Assembly: GCF_021130785.1 (NCBI RefSeq)
Contig: NC_060210.1
Span: 188,550,501 to 188,614,500, forward strand
Source of the DNA: Homalodisca vitripennis
Taxonomy: Eukaryota > Arthropoda > Insecta > Hemiptera > Cicadellidae
Length of the DNA: 64,000 bases
Reading direction: 5' to 3'
Numbering within the stretch: position 1 is the first letter of the stretch; every line of letters starts with the position of its first letter. The notes under the pieces are model-generated. The model was not told the DNA's origin. It was given only the letters and a program-made list of their open reading frames with translations, and searched no databases. The position numbers and the translations under genes are program-made. This document shows positions 1 to 10,749 of this stretch, in pieces.

Positions 1-280
1 AGGAAAAGCGTCCATCAAAAGGAGCTAGGGCAAGAGTTAAGAGGAAAGGACAATTGTGTCCAACTTCATCGAATGGTGGCGTTTGAACAATTTCAAACGC
101 CGTAGTAATAATGATCAATAATCTCCCCAGAGAATCTCAAAAGAGCGGAAGAATTCAAACAATTAAAATCAGTAAACACTTACTGGTGCTGAATGAGTTC
201 TTTTTCTGTTTTCAGTATTCATAGCAAAATTGGGTGATTATACACAACGAAAACCAAACTAATCTAATTCATTGAAGGAG
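1..280. other. Unassigned AT-rich sequence
   Basis: I see no gene, repeat or structure that I can name in this stretch. It ends where a dispersed repeat with a hammerhead-like core begins. Confidence 0.5.
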
Positions 281-352
281 GAGCTTTTCTTATTGGAAAA
301 CACTATTATTTGATAAAATAAAAGTAACAATTATCCTATAATTTTATATTTT

Positions 353-400
353 TTCACCCGAGGCCTCTCGACATCAAAAGATGCCATCGTCAGGTGTGAA
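353..400 (-). ncRNA. Hammerhead-ribozyme-like motif, family P1, left copy
   Basis: Read on the minus strand, the order is a stem I arm TTCACAC, core CTGACGA, a stem II hairpin (GGCATC, loop TTTT, GATGTC), GAGA where the ribozyme has GAAA, a tiny palindromic stem III (AGGCCT), a C at the expected cleavage position, and the closing arm GGGTGAA. Stem I pairs with one mismatch. One T sits between the core and stem II. The A-to-G change in GAAA probably weakens or abolishes activity. The layout is that of a minimal type I hammerhead. Confidence 0.5.
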
Positions 401-888
401 TCAACAATTTGAAATAATAAGATATAAAATATATCTATAATTTAAAACGAATATAAAAATATCAGCTGAAAAAATCTTTTATACAAGATTCGTTAAATTG
501 AAATTAAAATAAAAATAAATATTAATATATGTATAAAAGTTTGATTATAGGCCCTAAATACGGACAAACTCAAAAAATCAGTTATTGCCAAATATGCATT
601 AAAACAAATCACACCTTTAAAACCTTCGCATTATTAAAACAAGTCCATAAACAAGAAGAACTGGACGCTTATTAAACATTATACATAAAAACGTAAAGAT
701 AAAATAGTAACAATAATTTTGGACCGATTCAAAATTCACCCTTCCTTTAAATATAACTATTCTATTCATTCTATTCTAATTCTATTTGACCCAAACGTTT
801 ATACATATATTATATTTATTTTATTTTACTTTTAATTTAACAAATCTTGTATTAAGCCTTATTCAGCTGATATTAATTTAATTATTGA

Positions 889-936
889 TTCACACTTTAC
901 GATGGCATCTTTAATGTCGAAAAGGCCTCGTGTGAA
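889..936 (+). ncRNA. Hammerhead-ribozyme-like motif, family P1, right copy
   Basis: This is the plus-strand partner of the motif at 353-400. It has stem I arms TTCACAC and GTGTGAA that pair perfectly over 7 bp, a stem II GGCATC/ATGTC, and an intact GAAA followed by one extra A and GGCCTC. The CTGANGA box is decayed to TTTACGA, so this copy alone should be inactive. Each copy keeps what the other has lost, which lets the ancestral motif be recognised. Confidence 0.5.
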
Positions 937-1050
937 AAAAATAAAATTATTGGATAATTGTGGGTTTTCTTTGATCAAATAATAGAAAAAAACTAACTCA
1001 AGTTTGGTATTTGAAAAAGCTTCTTGAGTGTAAACTATTGTATGCAATGA

Positions 1051-1560
1051 TCATGTATCATGAGTTAATAATATTAAACGTTGCTATAGATTAGTATTAC
1101 TAGGCCCATACTCAAACTGGTTTTTCTGACAATTTTACCGGGCCCGGGCCTTTTGGGGGCCCGATCCCGGCCCCGCCACACGTCTATTTTTAAGGGACCG
1201 TGTCGACCGAAAAGATATCTCAATCTAATAACTGCAACGCTATTATAGGCTAAATTTGTGATATTGTTTTCGTAGAAAACTGTGAATATTACTTTTAAAA
1301 TCATTATTATCAACGTTCAAACCCTGAGCAGTGACTTTCTGTATTCAATTTATTCATTTCCCTGCGACCTATCTGTATCTGTGTGGTTGGTAGTGGTTGA
1401 CTTGAGGGGGTAGCAAGTCGGTGGGGAAGGGGTGAAGCGATGTGAGGGGGCGCGGGACATGACGGGCCCGTCAAGGCTGAGTACGGCCCTGAGTATTACA
1501 ATAATGAAAATGAGTTGATATAATGCCCAAACTCAAAAGGCTCCTGCACTGATCTCTAAA
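1051..1560. other. Unassigned, with two GC-rich patches
   Basis: Two GC-rich patches (about 1138-1190 and 1380-1495, runs of G and of GGGCCC type) stand out from the AT-rich surroundings. They look like fragments of an old repeat. I see no credible coding frame. Confidence 0.4.
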
Positions 1561-1839
1561 ACATAAAGAGTGGCCTCAGTTTAGTAATTTCAAGAAGTAA
1601 CCACGACTGATGTTTATTCCATACTTTGCCATCTTTGATCTGTACAACAATACACCTCTTTTTGGGCTTAAGATACGATGTCCCTGCAAATTAGAGTCGA
1701 GTAACGGACCATGTGGCACAGTCCAACCGGCATGGGATAAAGATTCAGTTACTGTAGCGCACAGGATATCATGGAGATTCTGGGTGTGGGCCTACCATAA
1801 TGTTTGTAGACTCCATTTTAGAAGAATACACAATCCACT

Positions 1840-2310
1840 AAATACCTTGGAATAAATCTTGATCAAGGGTTGACGTGGAATGTTCACATCGATTCCATTT
1901 GCACCAAATTAACCTCAAGTATTTAAATTTTGAAATCTTTAGCCAAATACTGCCCGAGTCAAGTACTGATGACGACATACTATGGTCTGATTTACCAACA
2001 CCTTGGGGCTCCTGTGCAAACAATAAAATGTGAGAGCATTCAGGCTTCAAAAGAGAGTGATTCGAATCATTGCCTAGAATTGCCTTCAGAGAGTTTCATC
2101 GGCCAGCCTCTTTTCAATGTTGGCAAGGTTTTAGCATGTAACTGGGAGGCCACCCATTTTGATCCTGGCGTTGATGATATTGAAAATTGGCGAGTGACTT
2201 AATGAATGAGTGCAAAATTTGTATGTACTAATGTGACACTGTGGTTTGAAATTTTATATTAAATGCGTGACTGCTCCATGTAATGGCAATACAAGATTTG
2301 AATTTGAGTT
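1840..2310 (+). pseudogene. LINE reverse transcriptase C-terminal relic with 3' end
   Basis: From about 1838 the plus strand reads KYLGINLDQGLTWNVHID, which matches the KYLG-x-x-LD-x-x-L-x-W-x-x-H block after the thumb of CR1/Jockey-type reverse transcriptases. A later frame (about 2035-2080) reads QKRVIRII, the usual LQKRVIRxI block further downstream. Stops and frameshifts separate the blocks. The relic ends near 2310 with a TGGCAATACAAGATTTG-like tail, typical of LINE 3' ends. No endonuclease or catalytic domain of this copy is visible upstream. It is a dead 5'-truncated copy. Confidence 0.6.
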
Positions 2311-2820
2311 ACACCGCATATTAGAATCACGCGAATTTTAGTGTCCGAAAGTAGTAGCCGATTAACCACTGGACTTTGATATTGTGTTTTGAATCAACTA
2401 AGTGATAAGGAATTTACTCGAAATATCTAAACTAAACATAATTCTGATCTACACCTCTGGAGAGCTTGTGTCCACCTTTTGATGTTGAGGCAATGACATT
2501 TGAACTCGTCAAATTTTGAAGTGCTTTAGCCCAAATTCTCCAGCAGATACTGTGTAAACAGCTGATCACCACTATAATTAGAGCATTCTCATACAAGGCA
2601 GTTCGATTCTCAGCCCATTCTTTTTGTTCAGTAACGAATTAACCTTTGGACCGAAGTAAGACCATTCTACAGAAATGTGAAATATCGGTGAACCGTCATG
2701 TCAATCAATGTCCGACACTAATTCAACATGTGGCTGAATTCTGATGTCCTATCACTTCTTATCACCTGAGCACCTTGATTGTGAAATAAATGACGGTACT
2801 CAACAATGTTGAAGTAGCCA
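2311..2820. other. Unassigned AT-rich sequence
   Basis: I see nothing here that I can name with confidence. A stretch near 2350-2400 faintly resembles the body of a tRNA-derived SINE, but box A and box B are not convincing. Confidence 0.35.
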
Positions 2821-2821
2821 T

Positions 2822-3345
2822 GGAAGGGTTGATTCAACGTGAATGTTGAGTTTAGCTCCAGTTGAACTTCCTCTTAATTCTTTGTTTGAAGTTTGTCTTT
2901 GACGATGGAAGTATTGTGAAGGTAACAGAATTTTCCGGACATTTGCTAACATTCAGTGATACAAAAAAAATCAGACTACGTTTCGATATCTGCAATCTGA
3001 CCTCTTCTTTTAAAGAACATATTGCAGAACTCGAAACGTAGTGTTACTGATTTTTTGTTCTTACTGTAGCGTCTGGAAGTCTAGGTCTAAACCAATTGTT
3101 TATCTAATGATACAATTAGAATACCTCTTCACCTAGATTACACTATATTTTGTGGTCTGGGTGTCTCTGACATCGAAACTGTGTAAAGAGTACATTTTGA
3201 GCTTCTTCGCCACCGTCAGTTTTTGGATCTATTCAGACGAACATGACTCCGTATTCTGTAACAGCGTCTGATTCCAGACGCTGTACTAAGAGGAAGGAAC
3301 TGGAGTTAAACTCAACATTCTCAATGCTGATTCACATAATATACT
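2822..3345. mobile_element. Foldback (long-TIR) element, family FB, split by a Penelope-type repeat
   Basis: The left end (about 2829-2876) contains GAATGTTGAGTTTAGCTCC and GAACTTCCTCTT. The right end (about 3288-3336) contains the complement: AAGAGGAAGG, ACTGGAG and TAAACTCAACATTC. The arms are about 48 bp and nearly perfect. Related copies lie at 14046, 17030 and 60518. No transposase is encoded. Positions 2885-3060 are not FB sequence but a Penelope-type terminal repeat, so that repeat inserted into FB. The superfamily is unknown. Confidence 0.6.
2885..3060. repeat. Penelope-type terminal repeat (family P2), back-to-back inverted copies
   Basis: Starting with a TTGACGATGGAAG-like block and TTTTCCGGACATTTG, the left half runs into a minus-strand hammerhead-like core (about 2975-3020: TACGTTTCG, then CTCTTCTTT). 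The right half (about 3020-3055) repeats the end of the same motif inverted (CTCGAAACGTAGTGTTACTG). The two copies meet with almost no spacer, unlike the pairs at 41, 44-46 and 49-51 kb, where the spacer is 0.1 to 2.5 kb. This is an internally deleted derivative of a Penelope-like element (inference from the complete copy at 49342-51452). Confidence 0.6.
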
Positions 3346-3545
3346 ATTGCGTAATTTGGTGGGATCAAGCAACGTCGAGCGTGACTGCTGCTTGGATGGG
3401 TGGCCGCTGGGCGATCCTGTCCTTGCAATCAGCTCGCCTGCTCGGCCATTAGTGGTGGTTCTGAAGTCACCTGCAGTTGATCCCCAGGTTAAGTGTTACA
3501 GAGGGCTTCTAAGCCCTAATATTTCCTGGTGAAATAAGACAACTT
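3346..3545 (+). mobile_element. 5S rRNA-derived SINE, copy 1 (5' truncated)
   Basis: The head reads GGGATCAAGCAACGTCGAGCGTG and then GCTTGGATGGGTGGCCGCTGG. These match the second half of 5S rRNA, that is the internal pol III promoter region (AAGCAACGTC as box A, then TTGGATGGGTGACCGC). An unrelated body follows (CCTGTCCTTGCAA, GGTGGTTC, CCCAGGTTAAGTGTTA, GAGGGCTTCT), shared with the copies at 47895 and 61675. 5S-headed SINEs (SINE3 class) are an established group. This copy sits just upstream of the potassium-channel exon. Confidence 0.75.
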
Positions 3546-3639
3546 TACTATTTGGATTACGGAAAAAACACACAATTTGAATTGTGACAGTGCGAACCTT
3601 TCGCAGAACTCGTTATCAGTTTGGAACCACTCTATCAAT

Positions 3640-3995
3640 AAGATATCGACGAGCACTAAAAGAACCGGTCCGCCGGCCGCGATAGTGGAGCGCTCTGCCG
3701 AGCGTTGCTGTAACCACTGCTGTTATGTAACAGAGCTGTCTGCTCAGAACGCCAGTGTCTCGCCGTGCGCCATGATACATGGATACGTACCAGTACAAGC
3801 GCGCGCGGCTACGCCAGATCTTTGGGATCCGTCGTAGCACTCTCCTTCTGTCCGTGTTCCTCGTGGGCTACGTCGTGTACCTGGTGACGGGTGGAGTGGT
3901 GTTCGCGACTCTAGAGGGTCCCGGCGAGCGACTGGTCAGGGCGAAACTTGATCTTACCGTCGCCACTTTCAGGGCCCGTTATCCTTCAGTGGCAG
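3640..3995 (+). CDS. First coding exon of a TWIK-like two-pore potassium channel (K2P)
   Basis: The coding part begins at the ATG at 3779 and runs to 3995, where CAG is followed by a GT splice donor (phase 1). GC-rich sequence from about 3640 is probably 5' UTR. The 72 codons encode a basic N-terminus (residues 1-20, KRARLRQIFGIRR) and one strong transmembrane segment (about residues 22-45: LLLSVFLVGYVVYLVTGGVVF). ATLEGPGE follows, then a basic-amphipathic start of the extracellular cap. This is the order at the first transmembrane helix of K2P channels, where a GxVVFxxxE-type motif is characteristic; the resemblance to TWIK-1 (KCNK1) is closest in my reading. An upstream ATG at 3772 opens an overlapping frame ending at 3837, which could lower translation. 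The pore-loop exons (TxGYG) are not recognisable in the window, so they lie downstream of it or in sequence I could not identify. The 5' limit is uncertain. Confidence 0.75.
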
Positions 3996-4925
3996 GTTAG
4001 TCCATCCTTAACCAACCCTTTTTAAGTATACTTAGACGTTTTGGAATTTTTTAATCGCTTTATCAGTTGTTGTTTTTAAGTAGGAAAGTCTTTTTACAGT
4101 ATCACTTTTTGTACAAATTCACAAGGTTCGAAATGCACTATTTTTATGATAGCGAATTAAATGTTAAACCTATCAAATAAACACTCCCTAACTATTTCAC
4201 TTCACACGTAAATAAAAACATAAGTAAAACAAAAGAATTCAAAACTGATAGAATGAAACCAGTTGGAGGTTATAAACATTGACGTACAGCTGATGAATTT
4301 TAAACTAAGTTATATAAATGGACCTGCGTGTCTATATACTGAGTGGTTTGAGTTGTAACATTATTATGATGCACTGTTTGTTAAATGCAACGCGGCCTCA
4401 CGCGACGAAACAAAGAAAACAATCAATACGAGCATATTGAACGAAGTCGGTGTCTGTTATATAATAGCCAAAGCCAGTCCATGCATAGTTCAGAAGGCTA
4501 TTCATTGATTATTCACCTGTCCGCCACACACGCCACTTTGCGTTCCATTTTTGATGTTACTTAACAGCCTAAGAATGCGTGTAAATTACGTATAGAATTA
4601 TTTATGGAGATCCCTAGTCTATTACTTTTGCCATCCGTGTACCTATTATTCATCATGAATTAATCAATATATGCAAATCAATAAAACGTATAAGATGTTA
4701 GTCGTGTTACCTAAGTTACGACGCGTAAACCTCATGTGATAGTCATGCCCAGTTCCTCATGTAAATTGAATGTAACAATAATATGGCTGAAATGTTCATA
4801 AGAAAAAACTAATTAAACGTAATTTTAATTTAAATAATATTTAAAAGTCTCTTTTGTAATCCACGGCGTACATAATAATAATAATAATGTAGCTATGTAT
4901 GCAAATTATAACTTTCTATACTGCA
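3996..4925. other. Intron-like AT-rich DNA after the channel exon
   Basis: This follows the splice donor at 3996-3997. I see no further exon, only AT-rich sequence and a short (AAT)n run near 4873. It is presumably the start of a long intron. Confidence 0.4.
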
Positions 4926-5176
4926 GCTCAGTGGCGTAACTATGAGTGAATAAGGGGTTCTAACCCTCCCCACAAATATTTCTAAAAGTAAAAAGATCGT
5001 ATAACGGCAGGTCAACTCTCTTGAAATACAATGCATGTAAATGTTCTACTTCGAATTATACCAAACTAATTTACTCAGATTTAGATTTATTCTATTCCCT
5101 CCTCCCCCGATGTGGTGTGTTCTTCAATCAGATTACACCCCCTCCAAAGCCAAGTCCTAGTTATGCCACTACACAG
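4926..5176. mobile_element. Short MITE with CAGTGGCGTAACTA ends
   Basis: The left end reads CAGTGGCGTAACTATGAG and the right end CTAGTTATGCCACTA, its imperfect complement, 250 bp apart. CAGTGGCG starts are common in hAT-type non-autonomous elements of insects. The flanks look similar (GCAGCT and ACAGCT) but I cannot fix a clean 8-bp duplication. No coding capacity. Confidence 0.5.
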
Positions 5177-7043
5177 CTAGATAAGCATTTTCATTTTGTA
5201 TTCCACAGCTAGAGTGCTATATAACTCGTTAGTTTCTGAAGAGTACAGTAGTGGTGTGTGACTAGTATTATCATATAATGACCCACGTGGTAGCCAGCTA
5301 AAGTGTTAAATCAATCACAATTTGTAGTGCCGTATGAGTTGAAAAACGTAGGATATTGGTAGACGCCAAGATCGCAATGTAGAGGAGAAAAAAATGTAGC
5401 ATAAAAGCAAACATGTCACTTGAAATTAGGCCAAAATCAGCAGATTTGTTCACAAATGTAAAATGTTCTAAAAACACACACAAATCAACGGAAATCGGTT
5501 CATTTCCAAACTCCATTTCCAAGGAAAGTACGAAACTTCGAGAGATAAAACTGGTGTCTCGTGGTATGAAAACTTAAAAACACGCAGGAGCCAACTAAAT
5601 TAAGTCAGCTTTATCTTGGGAAACTGAAACCGCTGGCGGGTCCTTTGCATACTTTCGCGGAACTGATAAGGATATCACTAACCTTACGGCAAGATGGGGT
5701 TCGGAGATATCTGGCTATCATGGATCCTTATCATCCAGGATCTAGAATCTTGCTACGTTACATTTTGTAAGATAAAACTGACAAATCTTCTCTTCGTTAT
5801 TATTCCTTTGTTAAAACAGTAACTAACTGAAAAATATAATGGAAACTTTCTTCTTTTGCTGAAATTGTAAAATTATAAATACACCGTTTACAAACAAACG
5901 TACAAATATTATTTTGCACAAAAACCGTGCAAGTGTGCACACGTACAAACCAAACATGCTTTGTATACAAAGATGCTTACACACATATATTTGTAAACAA
6001 ACAAACGTACATTGTATTCGCAGTTCCCATACTACCATCGTTCTGAAAATCTACATTGCGAAGTTCAATCCCACTGTTTCAACTGAACGTGTGCAAAAAC
6101 AAAATGAAATCTTGTTTAATAGAATCGCCACACAGTCGCCTTTTACGCCATTTTAATAATTTTAAACTAATATAAAAACGCTGAACGTTTTATTGAAATT
6201 TTGTTGATATTAAAATTTGATGAGAAACAGATTCTTAATTATATTTTATTAAAATAAAATAAAAGAGACTAGTTGTTGTACACGAACATTTAGATACATA
6301 GGTTTTTTTAAATATTTAAAGCATATAATGGAATTAAGCATGTAAATAGATCAAATTTTAGTTATTTTTGCAACCTTTTAAAAAAACGGTTAAAATATTT
6401 TGTATATGAAGTTTTGCTAATTACGTTAAAAAACATACATAGGTATTTTGGAACTATAAAATAGGATAAAAACTGGTATGTTCTCCTTTTTGGTTTTTCG
6501 CATTGCTTACACAGAAACATATTCGTGGTATTTTATTCGGTTACTCTCAACATTATGTTATATAAAAAATCTCAATATTTTATTCAGTACGTTTATGGAA
6601 GAAGAAGTCAAGATTAGTAATGGGCATACAAGAATTTGTTGCGGTTTTCGTTTAAAATACTTTTGAGATATTGAATGGAAAATGCCGACTGAGAGATAAT
6701 TAAGAAATTATTGTATGGAGCTGAAAAAGATTTTTTTTAATCCACGTTCCTTGTACATGTATACGCATTATGGTTCGTATGAACAGTATGTGACTAAGAA
6801 TTCCCTTGTTGTACTCTGATCAAGCAATAGTACACCAATATTTTGTTATTCTTTTGTTTGTTTGGTTTTATCACGTGGCAACTCTCCCAGACGAATCATA
6901 ACAATAAGATTGTCCGTTTATCTGAACAAACAATTTCAGACAGTTCATTGACCCCATGAACTCATTGTGCAAACATCCAAGGGCATCTTTCTTCATGAGA
7001 CATGGATGGCGTGAAAAATATAATTCATCTTTGGGCGCTAGTT
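5177..7043. other. Unassigned AT-rich sequence
   Basis: No coding frame, RNA or named repeat is evident. Short repeated ACAAACGTACA-type words occur around 5890-6010. Confidence 0.35.
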
Positions 7044-7051
7044 GTGTAATT

Positions 7052-7775
7052 GGGTCTTTTCTAGTATGTCCCCGCATTCTCTATTTTAATTTCTATAAGT
7101 TAGATTACGTTATTAGAGCTACAAATGTAATTTCTAAAAGTAATTGAGGTTAGTTTAAGCTAGGTTTTTGACAAAAATTCGCAAAAACAATTGAAAAACG
7201 AGTTTATTAATTTGTACGAAAAAACACAAATTAGTAATGAAAGATGTTTAAAATAATATACTATTCTGGTGGCCAGAACGCTTTAAAGTCCTCCAGGATT
7301 TGTTCGAACAAATCTGTGTTTTGGTGGCGATGTTTCCACAGAAACTCACACAAGTATGAGTCTAGCAAGTTGCGACTTGTACCGCATTCGTTCCTATTAC
7401 GCCGTTTTGCCGACGCCCAGAGCGTTTCGATTCTCTGTGTGTGTGCTCCTCTTGTAGGATCAACAAAATTTTCAGAATGGGTTAGATCACGCGATGCTTG
7501 CCCGCTGCGCAGCGCTTCGCGCTGCTTGCTCTTTTAGAAAAAAAATTAACTCGAGCTTGCAAAGTCCAAGCCCAGATCAAGCGGCGCGCGTTTATCACTG
7601 ATAAGATAAGACGAGTGGAAAACGCACCTTATATAGGTAGGAGGTGGCCAAACTCGTGATTCGTCGGTTAAAAGTGACCAACTAGAGTTTCAGGATTTCG
7701 CGCTTTTCAATTGACAATGAATTTACCGCTTTAATTACGATCTTTGTGAATGCGGGGACATATTAGAAAAGACCC
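7052..7775 (-). mobile_element. Merlin-type DNA transposon, internally deleted, copy 1
   Basis: The terminal inverted repeats are 28 bp with one mismatch: GGGTCTTTTCTAGTATGTCC with CCGCATTC at 7052-7079, and the complement at 7748-7775. The flanking 8-bp duplications are GTGTAATT (7044-7051) and ATGTAATT (7776-7783), 7 of 8 matching. Inside, on the minus strand, is the C-terminal part of an IS1016/ISXO2-like DDE transposase. The 8-bp duplication, ends starting GGG and this transposase type together fit the Merlin superfamily. The upstream part of the transposase is deleted, so the copy is non-autonomous. A second copy lies at 34949-35661. Confidence 0.8.
7261..7527 (-). pseudogene. Merlin (ISXO2-like) transposase, C-terminal fragment
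   Basis: Open on the minus strand from about 7527 to the TAG at 7261-7263. In order it reads HSENFVDPTRGAHTQRIETL, then W, then AKRRNRNECGTSRNLLDSYL, then CEFLWKH, and ends ILEDFKAFWPPE-stop. The NFVDP-x-x-GAHTQxIE-x-x-W block, followed by a basic stretch and a GTSR-x-LLDSYLCEFxWR-like block, is the end of ISXO2/Merlin transposases around the last catalytic acid. The first two catalytic aspartates are missing because the 5' part is deleted. The 34.9-kb copy is broken by a small deletion at the site matching AKRR. Confidence 0.75.
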
Positions 7776-7783
7776 ATGTAATT

Positions 7784-8270
7784 TCTTTATGGAGAGGTTG
7801 GATCTTCTTTTAGGCTTTGTTTTCTTGTACTAATTGGCCACTGGCCTGTGTGAGGATAAAAAACAGAATAAAGGAGGAGAATCCATACAGTACAAGATCG
7901 ATGGTACTGACAAAAAAATTGTAAAACTCAAAAGTGTCGATGCTTGTTTATATTTGTTTACAGCTTCTAATTATAATTTAATAATTTTACGAAAAAGGGT
8001 TTAAACAAGTTTTTAGTTTAACATGATCATTACACTACATCCGGTGTGCTTAAAGTGTATGTGCACATGTGTAGAATATTTCAGAGTGAAAGGAGAAGAA
8101 AATCTGACAGCATTTTCCCTCCCACATCATTTCACAGCCCCTTACTCTCCCAACCTTGATCCTGACTTCCCTCAGTTTTGAAACTCTAAGGATATAGATG
8201 TATCAGACCGCTAGAATTCATGTTATACGAACAGAACATGGTAAACGTTTAATTTGTTTGATGTTCTTTT
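7784..8270. other. Unassigned, with a SINE-tail-like segment
   Basis: A stretch at about 7820-7875 (TTGGCCACTGGCCTGTG and CAGAATAA) resembles the tail of the tRNA-derived SINE seen at 55775-55975, inverted. I can name nothing else. Confidence 0.35.
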
Positions 8271-8965
8271 TTGGCGATATCGTTCACTGATGTAAAAAGT
8301 TAGTAACAACGTTTCGAGATCTGTAACCGTATGTCTTCTTCAGGTGGGTAACTAACCTAACACAACTACAACCTAGGTAAAACGAACTAATCATACCAGA
8401 GCTTTGTGACACTAATAAGTCAGGAATCACAACTACGGTGATGTCTTAACTCTACACACATTAACTATAAAACTTGCACTTAATAAAAACAAAATGCTAA
8501 TTAATTATTAAAACTTAACTGAAAAATACAGACAGGTCTGCACTAACTGACCAACCATAGACAACTGATCAAAGGCCAATAGTAAGTAAATGGCGTTCGT
8601 CACGTCAGAAACAAGATGGCTACAAAAAAGAGGAAACGGGAGTTTCTAGATGAACTGCTCAAATCATACTGAGACTTCGCATTCGTTTATTACAAATCTC
8701 TAATCTTTAGGTTTCCCTGTTAGTTCATTTTTCAGAATTGGCTACTAAAGTGGCCTCATTTCGACGTAACTTAACTTATTTAATTGTACTGGCGCAATTC
8801 CATTAGAAGAATAATAAATAAATCTATGAAGCCTCGATTGGTTTCCTTAATAAGGTTCCCGATGTATTATGTTGCCTTCATCACAGTTCATAGGATGGTC
8901 TTCGGACCAACAATGATGTCCAGTTTTGACTTTTCTGTTAGCTCCTTTCTCTTAAGGTGATTCTA
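8271..8965 (-). mobile_element. Penelope-like element, 3' part only (family P2)
   Basis: On the minus strand this matches the 3' portion of the complete copy at 49342-51452. The shared parts are the end of the GIY-YIG domain (about 8730-8960, including the TGGTCTTCGGACCAACAATG block), the 3' UTR with AAACAAGATGG and TCAGGAATCACAAC, and a decayed hammerhead-like motif at 8301-8350. The reading frame has many changes and the reverse transcriptase is absent. Confidence 0.65.
8301..8350 (-). ncRNA. Hammerhead-like motif (family P2), decayed
   Basis: The minus strand reads CTGAAGA, a degraded stem II, then GATCTCGAAACGTTG. The two conserved boxes (CTGAAGA and GAAA, followed by CGT) are intact, but the 5' arm of stem II no longer pairs well. 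Confidence 0.4.
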
Positions 8966-10749
8966 CTAACATTTAAATACGTGAATACCTAGACCAAACC
9001 TATACAGTTCCGGTGATAGTTTTGTCCCACCTTCTACAGGGTACATGTGGAGAGAGCAAGTTCGGATTTCACTAATTAGGCCGAATAAGGTGTTAAGCTT
9101 AACATCAAAGGCAGAGTATCCAACTTCTGTGACCATTACCTCCATAACATCAACGTCTCTTTTACAGACAATTTGACATTAACGTCTATTGCCTGTGCCA
9201 GGATCTTATCCTGAAGAAGGAAGAGAGAACTACGTGAAAATTACTTCGCCTGATTAAATACAGGCTTTATTGATTATTTTTGCATACCTTCCTTAGCTAA
9301 ATTCCAAACCATAATCGGATAAATCTGCAGCTGCAGTTGTGCGATCAGCATCTTGAAATTTTATTCTACCATTTTGAAAACCTTATTTCTAAGTGGCCTT
9401 CTTGGGGCTTACTACCGCTTTAGTTAAAATAATATCGGCCGACTCGTACACGAACCTACAAAATCTGTCATTTAAAGTAACGTTACGTATTCTTTTTTGA
9501 TGATGATCGAGAAATGGTACTGTCCAGTTGTAATTCCTTGTTATTAGTATAACAATTAAGCCACGACCAATAATGCAACGTCTCTTAATTGTTTTACTTC
9601 AAGACTTCATTAACAATAGAAATATGGCCATTAATAAAAGTAGTTAAGAGCTGTGCTTCATCGGTAACCCTTATACCCTATATTTTTAATAAGGACACAT
9701 ACACAGTCCTCCATTTCTCCAGAAAGGTTCACAACCTTCCTTATCGCCGCTAAGGACAACAAGGTCCTTTTTCTGCAGTGCATTCATTACTTACTTTCTT
9801 AAACCTTTTGGAGGTATGGAGAACTCTGACTTTGCTAAAGGCACTTACATTAAACGACGAATGGGTTTATTTGAAATGCCACAGAATGTTCTTAACACTG
9901 TTTATATTAGCTGTCATATTGTTCTGGGACCGCGCTGATTTCAATCATTGTAATTGCTGTTTTCATCTCTTGCTAAAAATATAGCATTAAAAACTAATTC
10001 AGGTCACTCCATACCAATTATACCAACTATTGATTTCAGAAATATAAAAAGCAATGGTCATGCCACATGTCTTTCATATAAATGTTTACTTTTTTTAATC
10101 ACGAGCATATGGTTCAGCATAACTGGTTAATCATGATCAATCCGTTATCAATAATGTTATACACTCTCGTCAAGTTTAAATCACAGGAATGGTTGTCGAT
10201 TTCTCTTGTCACTATTTTACTATGCAACAATATTTTAAAAGGACTCTGGTAAAACTGTTGATTTTAATTCCAACATATCCATTTCCTGGATCAATGCCAG
10301 GATATTTTGGAAAATCTAGTTGTTTGGGCTACTTGGACGCAATATACTAGATAAAATATAGTAAATTCCACAAGCGTTTAAAAAATCGTAATTCAAACAT
10401 TTTATAACTGCATCTAGTACATTCATAACGGGAAAGCGACAAAAAATACAATGCATATCAAACAACTAAAGTATAGCTCAGACTTGTACATACTTTTGTA
10501 TATTTATTTCGATCATTACTGACACCGGTACCGGATTTTATCTAATTTACGTAATATATCCAAAATAAATTAATAAATTTCCAATTAATTAAATTAACAC
10601 ATATGTTGTAGAATAAAATTCAAAAATGACTCACTCCTATTTTAAAACTATGTCTTGTACAGATTCGCACGTTAGTGTTTTTATTTATTTTATTGTAAGG
10701 TACAGCGGAGAACCCCTCGTCACCTCAGTCTGTATTGATAGAACTTTCA
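8966..10749. other. Unassigned AT-rich sequence
   Basis: I see no gene, RNA or recognisable repeat in this stretch apart from short AT-rich words. It is probably intronic or intergenic. Confidence 0.35.

Larger units (their letters stand above)
281..1050. repeat. Inverted pair of a hammerhead-bearing repeat (family P1)
   Basis: The complement of about 290-490 aligns with about 840-1020. Both copies share, in order, a CAGCTGATATT block, a TTGATTCACAC block, a hammerhead-like core, a GTGAAAAAA run, an ATTGGATAATTG-like block and ATCAAATAATAG. The left copy lies on the minus strand and the right copy on the plus strand, so the cores point outward from a 490-bp centre. Inverted terminal repeats carrying hammerhead motifs are known from Penelope-like elements and related retroelements. 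That this is such an element, with its coding part lost, is inference. Confidence 0.55.

Noticed and set aside
1130..1200. CpG-island-like promoter
   Set aside because: The patch is a short GGGCCC-rich block without initiator, exon or donor and looks like repeat debris.
3616..3840. Minus-strand frame over the channel exon
   Set aside because: It is the shadow of the GC-rich K2P exon and its 5' UTR.
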